DNA from: Lentibacillus salicampi
Lineage (GTDB): Bacteria; Bacillota; Bacilli; Bacillales; Amphibacillaceae
Assembly: GCF_004565465.1 (NCBI RefSeq)
Contig: NZ_SRHY01000024.1
Location: 1 to 48,572 of the forward strand
Direction of reading: 5' to 3'
DNA length: 48,572 bases
Part shown: piece by piece, positions 26,538 through 34,235 of the stretch
Layout: each line of letters begins with the position of its first letter
Position numbering within the stretch: the stretch's first letter is position 1
Notes under the pieces: model-generated
What the model saw: only the letters and a program-made list of their open reading frames with translations
What the model was told of the DNA's origin: nothing
The model's database searches: none
Program-made: the position numbers and the translations under genes

Positions 26538-27503
26538 TTACGATTCAATCGTTGCAGCCCTGGCTTCCTGCATCACATGTACGCTTTCAATATACCGTAG
26601 TCTCTTCTCTTTTCCGCTGATCAGGATGGATTGTGTCATATGCTGCCCGCTGTCTGTCTTAATTCCATTTAAAAGAAGATTATCGGTTATTCCTGTTGCG
26701 ATGAAAGCACAATCGTCCGAGTTGACTAATTGGTGATGATACAAAGCACATTTTGGTTCTTTCATCCCCATCCGCAAACACCTTTTAACCTCGTCTTCAC
26801 TTTGAGGGATCAGTCTTGCCTGCATTTCTCCACCCAAGGATTTCATTGCGACAGCGCTCAATACCCCCTCTGGTGCCCCGCCAATTCCGATAAACATATC
26901 AACATTCATATTTTTTATGCAGGTTGCTGTTGAATAAATAACATCCCCATCGCGAAACAGATGTACTTTTGCTCCCGCTTCTCTGATTGTCCGAATATAT
27001 TCCTCATGTCTCGGCCTATCCTGAACATAAATATTTAATTCATTTACCTGTTTTCCGTTGGCCTCTGCTACCTTTTTCATGTTATCCTGCAAGGGTAATT
27101 CAATATCGATTTTTCCTTTGGCTTTTGGTCCAACGGCTATTTTCTCCATATACATGTCAGGTGCATGGAGTAATGAACCCTTGGGAGCAGCAGCTATGAC
27201 CGTAATGGCATTCCGCTGTCCGTTAACAGTTGGCGTGGTCCCCTCAATCGGATCAACTGCAATATCCAATTCAGGACTGTTTCCTTTTCCCAGCTTCTCC
27301 CCGATAAACAGCATCGGGGCATCATCGATTTCACCTTCCCCTATGACCACCGTGCCACTGATAGGCAACAGATTGAATGTATCACGCATAACATTCGTTG
27401 CCGCATTATCAGCTGCGATTTTATCCCCGCTACCGATCCATGGCGACGCAGCAATGGCGGCTGATTCCGTGACATTTAAAAAATCTAATAACATTGATTT
27501 CAT
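26538..27503 (-). CDS. glpX: Class II fructose-1,6-bisphosphatase (GlpX family)
   Basis: A 321-residue Mg/Mn-dependent phosphatase of the Li-sensitive superfamily. VIGEGEIDDAPMLF, DIAVDPIEGTTP and FIGIGGAPEGVLSA are the metal- and phosphate-binding motifs, all intact, and the length matches the family. GlpX enzymes hydrolyse fructose 1,6-bisphosphate and often sedoheptulose 1,7-bisphosphate. AGGAGG precedes the ATG, and the gene starts 28 bp after rpiB. Its position inside a polyol locus hints at drawing erythrose 4-phosphate through sedoheptulose bisphosphate, or at supporting gluconeogenesis on the same substrate. Both are inference. Confidence 0.92.
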   Translation of the reverse strand: MKSMLLDFLNVTESAAIAASPWIGSGDKIAADNAATNVMRDTFNLLPISGTVVIGEGEIDDAPMLFIGEKLGKGNSPELDIAVDPIEGTTPTVNGQRNAITVIAAAPKGSLLHAPDMYMEKIAVGPKAKGKIDIELPLQDNMKKVAEANGKQVNELNIYVQDRPRHEEYIRTIREAGAKVHLFRDGDVIYSTATCIKNMNVDMFIGIGGAPEGVLSAVAMKSLGGEMQARLIPQSEDEVKRCLRMGMKEPKCALYHHQLVNSDDCAFIATGITDNLLLNGIKTDSGQHMTQSILISGKEKRLRYIESVHVMQEARAATIES

Positions 27504-27530
27504 TGGATTGGCTCCTCCTGTATAGCAGCA

Positions 27531-28007
27531 TTACTCTTCCATTGTTTCTTGAACACCCTTACCGGCGAATTCCTTTTCGATTTCATTAATCTTATCCACT
27601 TTTCGCTTGGAACCTTCTGCCCATTCAACGTTCAGGTATGCTCCCACTACTTTCTTTGCCACTTCAACGCCAATGATCTGAGCACCCATGGCTAATATCT
27701 GCGCGTTATTGCTTAACTGAGCCCTTTCAGCAGAATAGGTGTCATGGCATGTTGCTGCACGAATACCGGGATATTTGTTAGCGGAAATAGCTACACCTAA
27801 CCCTGTTCCACAGATTAAAATGCCACGGTCCAACTCCCCTTCATTAATTGCCCGGGATACTTCATAGGCAACGTCCGGATAGTCAACTGCTTCACAGTCA
27901 TGACAGCCATAATCAACAATTTTGTGTTCCGTATTTTGTTCAATAAATGCTTTAACCCCTTCTTTTAATTCATATCCATTGTGATCAGCACCAATTGCGA
28001 TTTTCAC
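27531..28007 (-). CDS. rpiB: RpiB-type aldose/ketose phosphate isomerase
   Basis: A 158-residue isomerase of the RpiB/LacAB family. The catalytic base Cys66 lies in [16 protein letters not shown], and His88 is in [17 protein letters not shown]. Canonical RpiB interconverts ribose and ribulose 5-phosphates; relatives in tetritol pathways (DerI-type) act on erythrulose 4-phosphate and erythrose 4-phosphate. Start is GTG 28007, with AAAGGGG upstream; a good promoter lies 45-75 bp further up. It heads the rpiB-glpX-kinase unit. Which sugar phosphate it uses cannot be read from the motifs alone. Confidence 0.92.
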   Translation of the reverse strand: MKIAIGADHNGYELKEGVKAFIEQNTEHKIVDYGCHDCEAVDYPDVAYEVSRAINEGELDRGILICGTGLGVAISANKYPGIRAATCHDTYSAERAQLSNNAQILAMGAQIIGVEVAKKVVGAYLNVEWAEGSKRKVDKINEIEKEFAGKGVQETMEE

Positions 28008-28047
28008 GGTGAACGCCCCTTTCCATCTAAAGTAATTCCTCGTCTTA

Positions 28048-28095
28048 TTTCATTTTACATTATTATTTTTTGTTTATCAATGTTTGTTTTCATTT
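28048..28095 (-). promoter_or_regulatory. rpiB promoter with two candidate DeoR-type boxes
   Basis: On the minus strand TTGATA (28080-28075), 17 bp and TAAAAT (28057-28052). AAATGAAA boxes lie over the -10 (28055-28048) and just upstream of the -35 (28095-28088). The same box occurs at the other two promoters of this locus. Confidence 0.7.
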
Positions 28096-28123
28096 ATTAT
28101 TGAATATATTCATTTTGAAATTC

Positions 28124-28152
28124 AAAAAAAAGAACCAGATAAACCCTGTTCT
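28124..28152 (-). terminator. Terminator after dhaL
   Basis: Leftward, AGAACAG and the matching CTGGTTCT form a stem with one bulge, followed by eight T residues. It separates dhaL from the rpiB promoter, so the locus has at least two transcription units. Confidence 0.8.
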
Positions 28153-28197
28153 GATTCCTTTCATTTCTATTACAATCTCCATATAATGGATAGATTC

Positions 28198-28854
28198 CTA
28201 GCCAGCTTTTTGTGTTAAATCCTCAATCAACGCCAAAAAGGTAACCAAAAGGAAGTAGGCGGATGTTGCGCCCGGATCCTGGGCACCAATAGATCGGTCG
28301 CCCAAACGGCTGGAACGTCCCTTTTTCGATATAAGCTTTTTCGTTGAATGCATTCCTTCTTCCGCTTTCGTAACCGCTTCCCGAAAAATTGTAGAAAGAT
28401 CTTCTGCTCCTTTGCCGTTTGCTTCCAGCGCATCAACAAAAGGAGCAAACGTATCAACCATCGTTTTGTCACCAATCTCTGCCCGGCCGCGCTCTTTCAC
28501 GCCATTTCCGAAAGCAATCCAAAATGCAATAACGTCTTGATCGTTTAGGACCTCTTTCTTTTTGATTTGCTTAGCCCCTCGCATGAATCCCGTCGCATAT
28601 AGCGGCCCGACAGAAGAACCGACTGCATTTAAAAATGTTTTTCCCACAGAGATGCTGATCTTACTGCAATCTGTTTCCTCCGCCAGTTCATGATCTAAAT
28701 TCTCACGTACCGCCTGGAAGCCGATCGACATCGTAATACCATGGTCGCCATCACCAATTTTGCGGTCCAATTCACAAAGATAATCTTTCTCTGATTCAAC
28801 CATCGTAATGACATTTTTTAAATAAGTTTTAAATTCTCTTGCTGTTATTTCCAT
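28198..28854 (-). CDS. dhaL: DhaL-type nucleotide-binding subunit of a dihydroxyacetone-class kinase
   Basis: A 218-residue all-helical subunit that holds the nucleotide. The Mg-binding aspartates Asp30, Asp35 and Asp37 lie in LDRKIGDGDHG, at the same positions as in Escherichia coli DhaL. GDKTMVDTFAPF and GRSSRLGDRSIGAQDPGATS complete the site. AAGGAGG lies before the ATG. It works with DhaK encoded upstream, and no DhaM phosphotransferase gene is nearby. Either ADP in DhaL is recharged by a distant DhaM, or the pair uses ATP directly as L-erythrulose and similar kinases do. Confidence 0.93.
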   Translation of the reverse strand: MEITAREFKTYLKNVITMVESEKDYLCELDRKIGDGDHGITMSIGFQAVRENLDHELAEETDCSKISISVGKTFLNAVGSSVGPLYATGFMRGAKQIKKKEVLNDQDVIAFWIAFGNGVKERGRAEIGDKTMVDTFAPFVDALEANGKGAEDLSTIFREAVTKAEEGMHSTKKLISKKGRSSRLGDRSIGAQDPGATSAYFLLVTFLALIEDLTQKAG

Positions 28855-28873
28855 TTCTATCCTCCTTACTTTT

Positions 28874-29046
28874 TAAGAAAAGCGCAGGACGCCTCGTTTA
28901 CCCCCAAAAAACTTAAGCAAGAATTTGCAGTGGGGGTTTGCCACGTAAATTTCTGCTTAAGACATCGAGGGGGCAGGCGCTGGCCGGCTAAGTTCGGCAC
29001 GTCCTGTACGTCGAAGCTGGACATGGCTATTGCTGACAAAGAGCTT
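28874..29046. repeat. Structured GC-rich intergenic element between dhaK and dhaL
   Basis: The interval contains nested complementary segments: AAGCGC near 28880 with GGCGCT near 28976, CTCG/CGAG, CCCCCA/TGGGGG, and CTTAAGCAAGAATTT with AAATTTCTGCTTAAG. The composition is much richer in G and C than the flanks, and no gene fits. It looks like a folded, possibly mobile intergenic repeat (bcr-like) inserted inside the operon. Alternatively it is an mRNA-stabilising or processing element. Confidence 0.5.
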
Positions 29047-29071
29047 CATATAGCCAAAAACTTTATACTTC

Positions 29072-30076
29072 TTATCTTTGAACAAACATCGGACAATCAA
29101 CCGGGTGATCAACCGTTTGCTTCAATTCTTCATCCAACTTCATAATCGTTACGGAACAACCACCCATTTCCAAGGAGGTTATATAATCTCCTACATAGGA
29201 ACGGTAAATACTTATGCCTAATTCATTTAAAAGTTGCTGGACCCGTCGGTAGACAATATACAATTCCATCCTTGGCGTCGAGCCGAGTCCATTAACCAGA
29301 ACAGCTACTTCGTCTCCCCCAGTCAAAGGCTCATCTGCCAAAATATCCTGCACAAGTCGTTCAGCTACACGATCAGCTGATTCCAATTTCCCTTTTTCGA
29401 TGCCTGGTTCACCATGATGTCCCAAACCGATTTCCATCTCATCGTCGCCAATTTCAAAGCTGGGCTCACCTGTCTGTGGAAGCGAACATGGCGTTAACCC
29501 GACTCCCATCGAACGTGTCTGTGCGTTTGCTTTTTCAGCAACACGCATAACATCGTTCAATTCGTACCCGAAGTCAGCAGCCGCACCTGTAGCTTTAAAG
29601 ATAAAGAACTCACCAGCTATTCCGCGGCGTTTCTCTTTTTCTTCCTTAGGAGCAGATGCTACATCGTCTGTCCCCAACGCCTTCCTTACCTCTATGTCCT
29701 CTTCAAGGTCAGCCGACTCCGCGGCCATCCCAAAATTCATCACATCACCTGCATAGTTACCAAACAAAAAGGCAACTCCTGAACCTTGATCAATCGATTT
29801 AGTAACCTCCAGGATAGGGTCAGGTGATGGGGACGCGAAGATATTGCCTACCGCAACGCCATCGGCCATTCCTTGACCAACGTATCCCATAAATCCCGGT
29901 TCATGACCGGAACCACCACCAATCAGAACACCAACTTTTCGATTTTTGTCTGTCTTTTTCGTTACCAATGACCGCTTATTCGTCGGCAACTGACTCATAT
30001 AATCGGAATGAGCCATAACATATCCCTCGATCATTTCCTCCACAACATCTACTGGACTATTCACCAATTTTTTCAT
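29072..30076 (-). CDS. dhaK: DhaK-type substrate-binding subunit of a dihydroxyacetone-class kinase
   Basis: A 334-residue subunit that binds a short ketose covalently. GGGSGHEPGF lies at about residues 53-62, and His221 in GLGHHGEPG is the expected hemiaminal-forming histidine. Start is the ATG at 30076, with GGGAG about nine bases upstream; 56 further codons upstream are open but lack homology. Family members phosphorylate dihydroxyacetone, and relatives in tetritol pathways phosphorylate erythrulose. In this locus with a polyol dehydrogenase and RpiB, an erythrulose-like substrate is the best guess. A -10-like TATAAT about 65 bp upstream may give extra transcription. Confidence 0.93.
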   Translation of the reverse strand: MKKLVNSPVDVVEEMIEGYVMAHSDYMSQLPTNKRSLVTKKTDKNRKVGVLIGGGSGHEPGFMGYVGQGMADGVAVGNIFASPSPDPILEVTKSIDQGSGVAFLFGNYAGDVMNFGMAAESADLEEDIEVRKALGTDDVASAPKEEKEKRRGIAGEFFIFKATGAAADFGYELNDVMRVAEKANAQTRSMGVGLTPCSLPQTGEPSFEIGDDEMEIGLGHHGEPGIEKGKLESADRVAERLVQDILADEPLTGGDEVAVLVNGLGSTPRMELYIVYRRVQQLLNELGISIYRSYVGDYITSLEMGGCSVTIMKLDEELKQTVDHPVDCPMFVQR

Positions 30077-30225
30077 TTTGCACCGCTCCCTTATTTCTAG
30101 TGCTGTTTTTATGCATTTCTTGAAAGGTAATAAAATTATAACATCACTACTGGACCAATCGACAGAAATTTTCGGATTTTGCATAGCATTCGACGTATTA
30201 AAGGAAGTGCGAGTGTCCTTTGGGA

Positions 30226-30258
30226 ACAAATCCCCCTGCCACAAACAGGGGATTTGTT
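30226..30258. terminator. Strong hairpin downstream of the polyol permease gene
   Basis: AACAAATCCCCCTG pairs with CAGGGGATTTGTT (one bulged C). The T-rich tail is better on the plus strand than on the leftward coding strand, so for the permease transcript it may be a partial terminator or a 3'-end stabiliser before dhaK. Confidence 0.6.
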
Positions 30259-30306
30259 TTATTGTCTGTCGGCAATAGTTTCATTCATCCAATACCTGCT
30301 TTCTTT

Positions 30307-31575
30307 TCATGTAACGACTTCGGTCTCATCAACTTCATCAAGTGTCCTCGCGTTATTCGGCAGTTTAACCCAAATCATCATAATGGTGCTGGCAAAATAT
30401 AGGCCACTCAAAATCCACGTCACACCGACCGCGCCGACAAGGCCATAAAACACCGTCACGATGGCCGGGCCAACAAAGACACACAAACCAGCCCCTAAGT
30501 TCAGAATCGACATGGCTGCACCTTTTTCTTCTTTGACCAATGAAGGAACCAGTGCAGAAATCGGAACATAACCTGCCAGGCAGGCCCCCCATAAAATACC
30601 TATGATTGTCATGACAGTAAGGTTGCCCCCGACGATTTGCGGTGTATAATAGAGCAGTAGCGTAAACACACCACAACCAATACCGCCGACCCACATAATC
30701 GTATTACGCCAGCCCAGTCTGTCCCCAACGACACCAAAAACGAGGTTGAAGGCAATATTGGAAAGGAAGATTGCACTCCAGATCCCCAGCCAGGTTGTCG
30801 TTGGAATGCCATATGCTGCTAAGTATGTCGGCAAAAATACCGGAAAGGCATATTGTGCAGCCTGGTTGATAACCCGAACGATACCTGCCACACCTACTTT
30901 CGGCTCCCTCACAACAATCGTTATACCACGAGCCAGCTCCTTCAGCTGTTCAGCTCCTTTCGCTGTAGATGTTCTTTCTAATTTGTCGCGATTGACGATC
31001 AATGCAAAGAACCCGCCGAGCAACACCCAAAAAATGGACGACCACAGCGTATTAATGTAGCCAAGATTCGCGACGGCCCATGCTGAAAAACCGGCTCCAA
31101 GGACATTCATCCCGCCTGAGAAAACAAACCAGAACCAGCCGACAGCTTTACCGAGCCTTTTTTGTGGTGTTCGATAAGTAATCCAGACCAGAAAACCATA
31201 AGCAAATAGCGGATAACCAATACCGCGAATCATATACGTTGGAAACATGACCATATAATCTAAATTACTAACCCCGAATCCGACAAATGCCGAATGTCCA
31301 ACAACATAGGCAATCAAGCCCCAAAGCATGACTTTTCTGGCCCCGAACATGTCAATCAACACACCGGAAAACCAGGAGGCAATCGCAATCATAACCCCAT
31401 ATCCGGTAACTAATGCAGAAGTATGTGTCACTGATAGCCCTTGCTCGACAAGATAAGGTGAAATAAAGGCTACTTCAAGCCCATCTCCCATCATAAAAAT
31501 AAGAACGCCTAAAAATCCCCACGAAATTTTACTGTTAATCCCCATTCTATCAAGAAAATTCCCACTATTTAACAT
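30307..31575 (-). CDS. Major-facilitator polyol permease (CsbX/RbtT-like)
   Basis: A 422-residue 12-helix transporter. SGVLIDMFGARKVMLW is the motif A loop between helices 2 and 3. MGDGLEVAFISPYL in helix 1 and RGIGYPLFAYGFLVWITYR in helix 4-5 are characteristic of the polyol permease family that includes RbtT, DalT and CsbX, proton symporters of ribitol, arabitol and similar polyols. GGGAGG precedes the ATG. It lies 73 bp after the dehydrogenase gene with a hairpin in between. It should import the polyol that the dehydrogenase oxidises. Confidence 0.88.
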   Translation of the reverse strand: MLNSGNFLDRMGINSKISWGFLGVLIFMMGDGLEVAFISPYLVEQGLSVTHTSALVTGYGVMIAIASWFSGVLIDMFGARKVMLWGLIAYVVGHSAFVGFGVSNLDYMVMFPTYMIRGIGYPLFAYGFLVWITYRTPQKRLGKAVGWFWFVFSGGMNVLGAGFSAWAVANLGYINTLWSSIFWVLLGGFFALIVNRDKLERTSTAKGAEQLKELARGITIVVREPKVGVAGIVRVINQAAQYAFPVFLPTYLAAYGIPTTTWLGIWSAIFLSNIAFNLVFGVVGDRLGWRNTIMWVGGIGCGVFTLLLYYTPQIVGGNLTVMTIIGILWGACLAGYVPISALVPSLVKEEKGAAMSILNLGAGLCVFVGPAIVTVFYGLVGAVGVTWILSGLYFASTIMMIWVKLPNNARTLDEVDETEVVT

Positions 31576-31611
31576 AAAAATCTCCCTCCCCTATAAACAA
31601 GATGTTTCGGA

Positions 31612-31633
31612 GGAGGGGATAGGATCCCCCTCC
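31612..31633. other. Hairpin between the dehydrogenase and permease genes
   Basis: GGAGGGG at 31612-31618 pairs with CCCCTCC at 31627-31633, with no T tail. It may set the relative stability of the two parts of the transcript. Confidence 0.5.
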
Positions 31634-31648
31634 ACGTTTCTTAAATGA

Positions 31649-32758
31649 TTAAGGTTCTAAAACAATTTTAAGTGATTGATCACCCTTCTTCATGAGTTCA
31701 AAGCCTTTTTCAAATTCCTCAAGAGGAAGTTTGTGTGTAACAACACCTTCAGTTGGCAGGGTCCCATCTGTAATACCATCAATGACGGTCGGATAGCAAT
31801 ACGGCCCCAAGTGTGATCCTAAAAGATCCAATTCTTTCCGGTCACTGATAATACTCCAGTCGACCGTTACCGGATCACCAAACACGCTGAATTCTACAAA
31901 GCGCCCTAACTTACGAATCATAGACAGACCCTGTTCAACCGATTTAGGATTGCCGGTTGCTTCGATATAAATATCACAGCCATAACCGTCTGTCATCTCT
32001 TTAATTTCTTTTTCCACATCCACCTTGCCAGGGTTTAAAACGAGATCTGCTCCGAATTTCCTGGCCAATTCCAATCGATCATCTTTCATATCCAGCACAA
32101 CTATCTTTTTGGGATTCTTTCTCCTTAAAGCGGCTACCATTCCCAAGCCGAGCGTGCCCGCTCCGGATAACACCACGATATCATCAAGCTTGGCATCTGC
32201 TCGCTCAACAGCGTGCATACTGCAGGCATATGGCTCAATTAAAACGGCTTTTTCCAGGGGGAGCTCTTCTGGCACTTTATAGTTGATCCCTTCTTTTGTA
32301 AACTTCATGTATTCGGCCATTCCCCCGTTAACGTTGTTCTGGAACCCGTACAGATCATGCCTTTCACACATCCAGTATTCACCCCTGTTGCAAAAACGGC
32401 AATTCTCACATGGTACAATTTGTTCCGAAATGACCCGATCGCCAATTTCAAAATCCTTTACTGCATCACCTTTTTGAACAATCCTGCCAATAAATTCATG
32501 TCCTGGTATCATCGGTGCTTTAATATAAGGTGGCTGTTTCTCATCTCCCCAAAAACTCGGGGCACCGCCATAGGCCTTGAGATCTCCTGCACATATTCCG
32601 CAGCCTTCCAGTTGAATAATCATTTCCTGATCATTTTCCAGTTCCGGCGTTTTTACTTCTTCAAACCTGTAATCCTCAGGCGCATAGGCCACTATCGCAT
32701 GCATGGTCTCCGGTATTTCTTTTCCCTGCCCCTGTTTTGCTACTTCTGTCTGACTCAT
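31649..32758 (-). CDS. Zinc-dependent polyol dehydrogenase (erythritol/threitol dehydrogenase-like)
   Basis: A 369-residue medium-chain dehydrogenase. Catalytic zinc ligands are Cys56 (CGICAGD) and His87-Glu88 (PGHEF). The structural zinc is held by Cys117, Cys120, Cys123 and Cys131, and the nucleotide fold contains GAGTLGLG near residue 195. It oxidises a secondary alcohol of a polyol with NAD. The sequence reads like the enzymes annotated erythritol/L-threitol dehydrogenase, and its companions (DhaK/L, RpiB) support this. I use the ATG at 32758, six or seven bases after AAAGGGGA; another ATG two codons earlier is too close. Confidence 0.9.
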   Translation of the reverse strand: MSQTEVAKQGQGKEIPETMHAIVAYAPEDYRFEEVKTPELENDQEMIIQLEGCGICAGDLKAYGGAPSFWGDEKQPPYIKAPMIPGHEFIGRIVQKGDAVKDFEIGDRVISEQIVPCENCRFCNRGEYWMCERHDLYGFQNNVNGGMAEYMKFTKEGINYKVPEELPLEKAVLIEPYACSMHAVERADAKLDDIVVLSGAGTLGLGMVAALRRKNPKKIVVLDMKDDRLELARKFGADLVLNPGKVDVEKEIKEMTDGYGCDIYIEATGNPKSVEQGLSMIRKLGRFVEFSVFGDPVTVDWSIISDRKELDLLGSHLGPYCYPTVIDGITDGTLPTEGVVTHKLPLEEFEKGFELMKKGDQSLKIVLEP

Positions 32759-32834
32759 GACCATTCCCCTTTCGTATAATAGAAATCCACCCTGTTTTCC
32801 TGATGACTTGTCATATCGATTACAACAAACGTGA

Positions 32835-32849
32835 TTGTAACCGCTATCA
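32835..32849 (-). promoter_or_regulatory. cre-like catabolite repression site
   Basis: TTGTAACCGCTATCA matches every fixed position of the CcpA consensus WTGNAANCGNWNNCW. It lies about 13 bp downstream of the -10 of the dehydrogenase promoter, where CcpA would block transcription. It predicts repression of the locus when preferred sugars are present. Confidence 0.75.
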
Positions 32850-32861
32850 ATTTATGGTTTA

Positions 32862-32904
32862 ATTTTATCACTTGCTTTCATTATGTCAATGATTATTTTC
32901 ATTT
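32862..32904 (-). promoter_or_regulatory. Dehydrogenase operon promoter with DeoR-type boxes
   Basis: On the minus strand TTGACA (32889-32884), 16 bp and TAAAAT (32867-32862): nearly consensus. An AAATGAAA box is at 32904-32897, just upstream of the -35, and a variant TAATGAAA is at 32884-32877 at the -35/spacer junction. Repeated boxes fit binding of the divergent DeoR-family regulator. Confidence 0.75.
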
Positions 32905-32966
32905 TCTTTTAAATAATTTTATTTGGGATCGATTAAACTAGACAAAGTAGAATTAACACATTATTA

Positions 32967-32995
32967 TTGATAAAAAAGATAAAATGAAATAACAT
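32967..32995 (+). promoter_or_regulatory. Promoter of the DeoR-family gene with internal box
   Basis: TTGATA (32967-32972), 17 bp and TAACAT (32990-32995). AAATGAAA occupies 32982-32989, inside the spacer, which fits negative autoregulation. Confidence 0.65.
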
Positions 32996-33031
32996 TGTCT
33001 TAGGAGTAAAGTTGAGGGTGTGGATATTGTC

Positions 33032-33802
33032 ATGAAAATGTTTGCAAGTGAACGCAGAGAAAAAATCACACAACTTTTAAAAAGTGAAAAACGGGCAACG
33101 GTGAAAGGATTAGCGAAAGAAATCGGTGTCTCGGAAGCTACACTTAGAACGGATTTATCCAGAATGGAAATGGATGGACTCTTAACGAGAACACACGGTG
33201 GAGCTGTGCTTAATGAAGAAGACAACGATACCAGCTTTGCCGTTCGTGAAAAGAAAAACAGGCGGGAAAAATTGCAAATCGCACAAAGGGCTTTTAGCAT
33301 GATTGAAGAAAAGCAATGTATTTTATTGGATGCCAGTTCGACCGCACTGGAATTGGCTCGCTGTATAAAAAATAAAACGATTCGTTTGACAGTGGTTACG
33401 ACCGGCCTGCAGGCAGCCTTAGAACTAAATCAAAACCCGGATGTTACGGTGATCATGGTTGGTGGACTTGTTACGAAAGGGTCAGGTTCTATCGAAGGAA
33501 CACTTGGGATAAGCTTGCTTGATTATGTCAATATCGATATCATGTTCACGTCAGCCAACGGACTTTCGGCAGAAAACGGTTTAGCAGACTTCAATTTGTA
33601 TGAAGTACAATTGAAAAAAGCCATCATATTAAAAGCGGAATCCGTTGTCGCCCTCATTGATTCTTCTAAAATTGAAAAAAGCTCCAGTGCCGTGTTCGCA
33701 TCACTGGATCAAATCGATAAAGTCATTACTGATAAGGCTCTTTCAAACGATGTATCAAGAAAACTGGACAATAAACAGGTTGATGTGATCATCTCCGGTT
33801 AA
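33032..33802 (+). CDS. DeoR-family sugar-phosphate-responsive regulator
   Basis: A 256-residue regulator. The N-terminal winged helix-turn-helix reads ATVKGLAKEIGVSEATLRTDLSRMEMDGLLTRTHGGAV (about residues 22-60). The C-terminal DeoRC domain, an isomerase-like fold, contains LLDASSTALELA, VVTTGLQAALEL and SANGLSAENGLAD for sugar-phosphate binding. It is divergent from the polyol operon and is its likely repressor, released by a pathway phosphate. The start is uncertain: ATG 33032 follows GAGGGTG by about 11 bases, and GTG 33020 is also possible. Confidence 0.9.
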   Translation: MKMFASERREKITQLLKSEKRATVKGLAKEIGVSEATLRTDLSRMEMDGLLTRTHGGAVLNEEDNDTSFAVREKKNRREKLQIAQRAFSMIEEKQCILLDASSTALELARCIKNKTIRLTVVTTGLQAALELNQNPDVTVIMVGGLVTKGSGSIEGTLGISLLDYVNIDIMFTSANGLSAENGLADFNLYEVQLKKAIILKAESVVALIDSSKIEKSSSAVFASLDQIDKVITDKALSNDVSRKLDNKQVDVIISG

Positions 33803-33863
33803 CTGTGGTGGCAGCCCTCAACAATATTATCGTGTTTGGTTGCAAATTTTTTACGTCCCTACT

Positions 33864-33896
33864 CCATTCTCATACCCGAAAGCACCATGAGAATGG
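33864..33896. other. Perfect hairpin after the DeoR-family gene
   Basis: CCATTCTCAT (33864-33873) pairs perfectly with ATGAGAATGG (33887-33896), without a T run on either strand. It lies 62 bp past the regulator stop codon and may protect the transcript end. Confidence 0.55.
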
Positions 33897-33983
33897 ATTG
33901 ATAGCAGTCTCATCAAGCTGGCATAAACCTTACTATTATTGTTTATGGAAAAAGTGGGATTGGATGGAACTCTTGATTTGTGT

Positions 33984-34235
33984 TTACCAAGAAAAAACAT
34001 TAGCTAGCTGTTTATAATAATCTAACCTATCCTGCAAAGTGCCGGTATGAAATTCGAATTTATGGCCATCGGGATCGGTGAAATAGATAGATTTTTTGTC
34101 TCTTTCATCTCTAGGACGACCAGTTAGGATGTTTACGCCCAATTTCTTCAATTTGCTATATATGCTATCAAAATCTGTTTCTTTAATTGAAAAAGCTACA
34201 TGTGTATACGACTGACTTTTTTCATCGCGGGAATA
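33984..34235 (-). pseudogene. fosB: Truncated fosB (fosfomycin thiol transferase) tail
   Basis: Reading leftward the frame gives [20 protein letters not shown] and, further on, [28 protein letters not shown], matching the C-terminal half of FosB-type vicinal-oxygen-chelate enzymes, including the metal-ligand region. The first half, with the first metal-binding His, is absent: the homology begins exactly at the stop codon of the upstream gene (34236). It has no start of its own, so it should be non-functional. It suggests a deletion that joined two formerly separate genes. Confidence 0.82.

Noticed and set aside
33805..34017. Open frame after the DeoR-family gene
   Set aside because: No binding site; it crosses a perfect hairpin and runs antisense into the fosB remnant.
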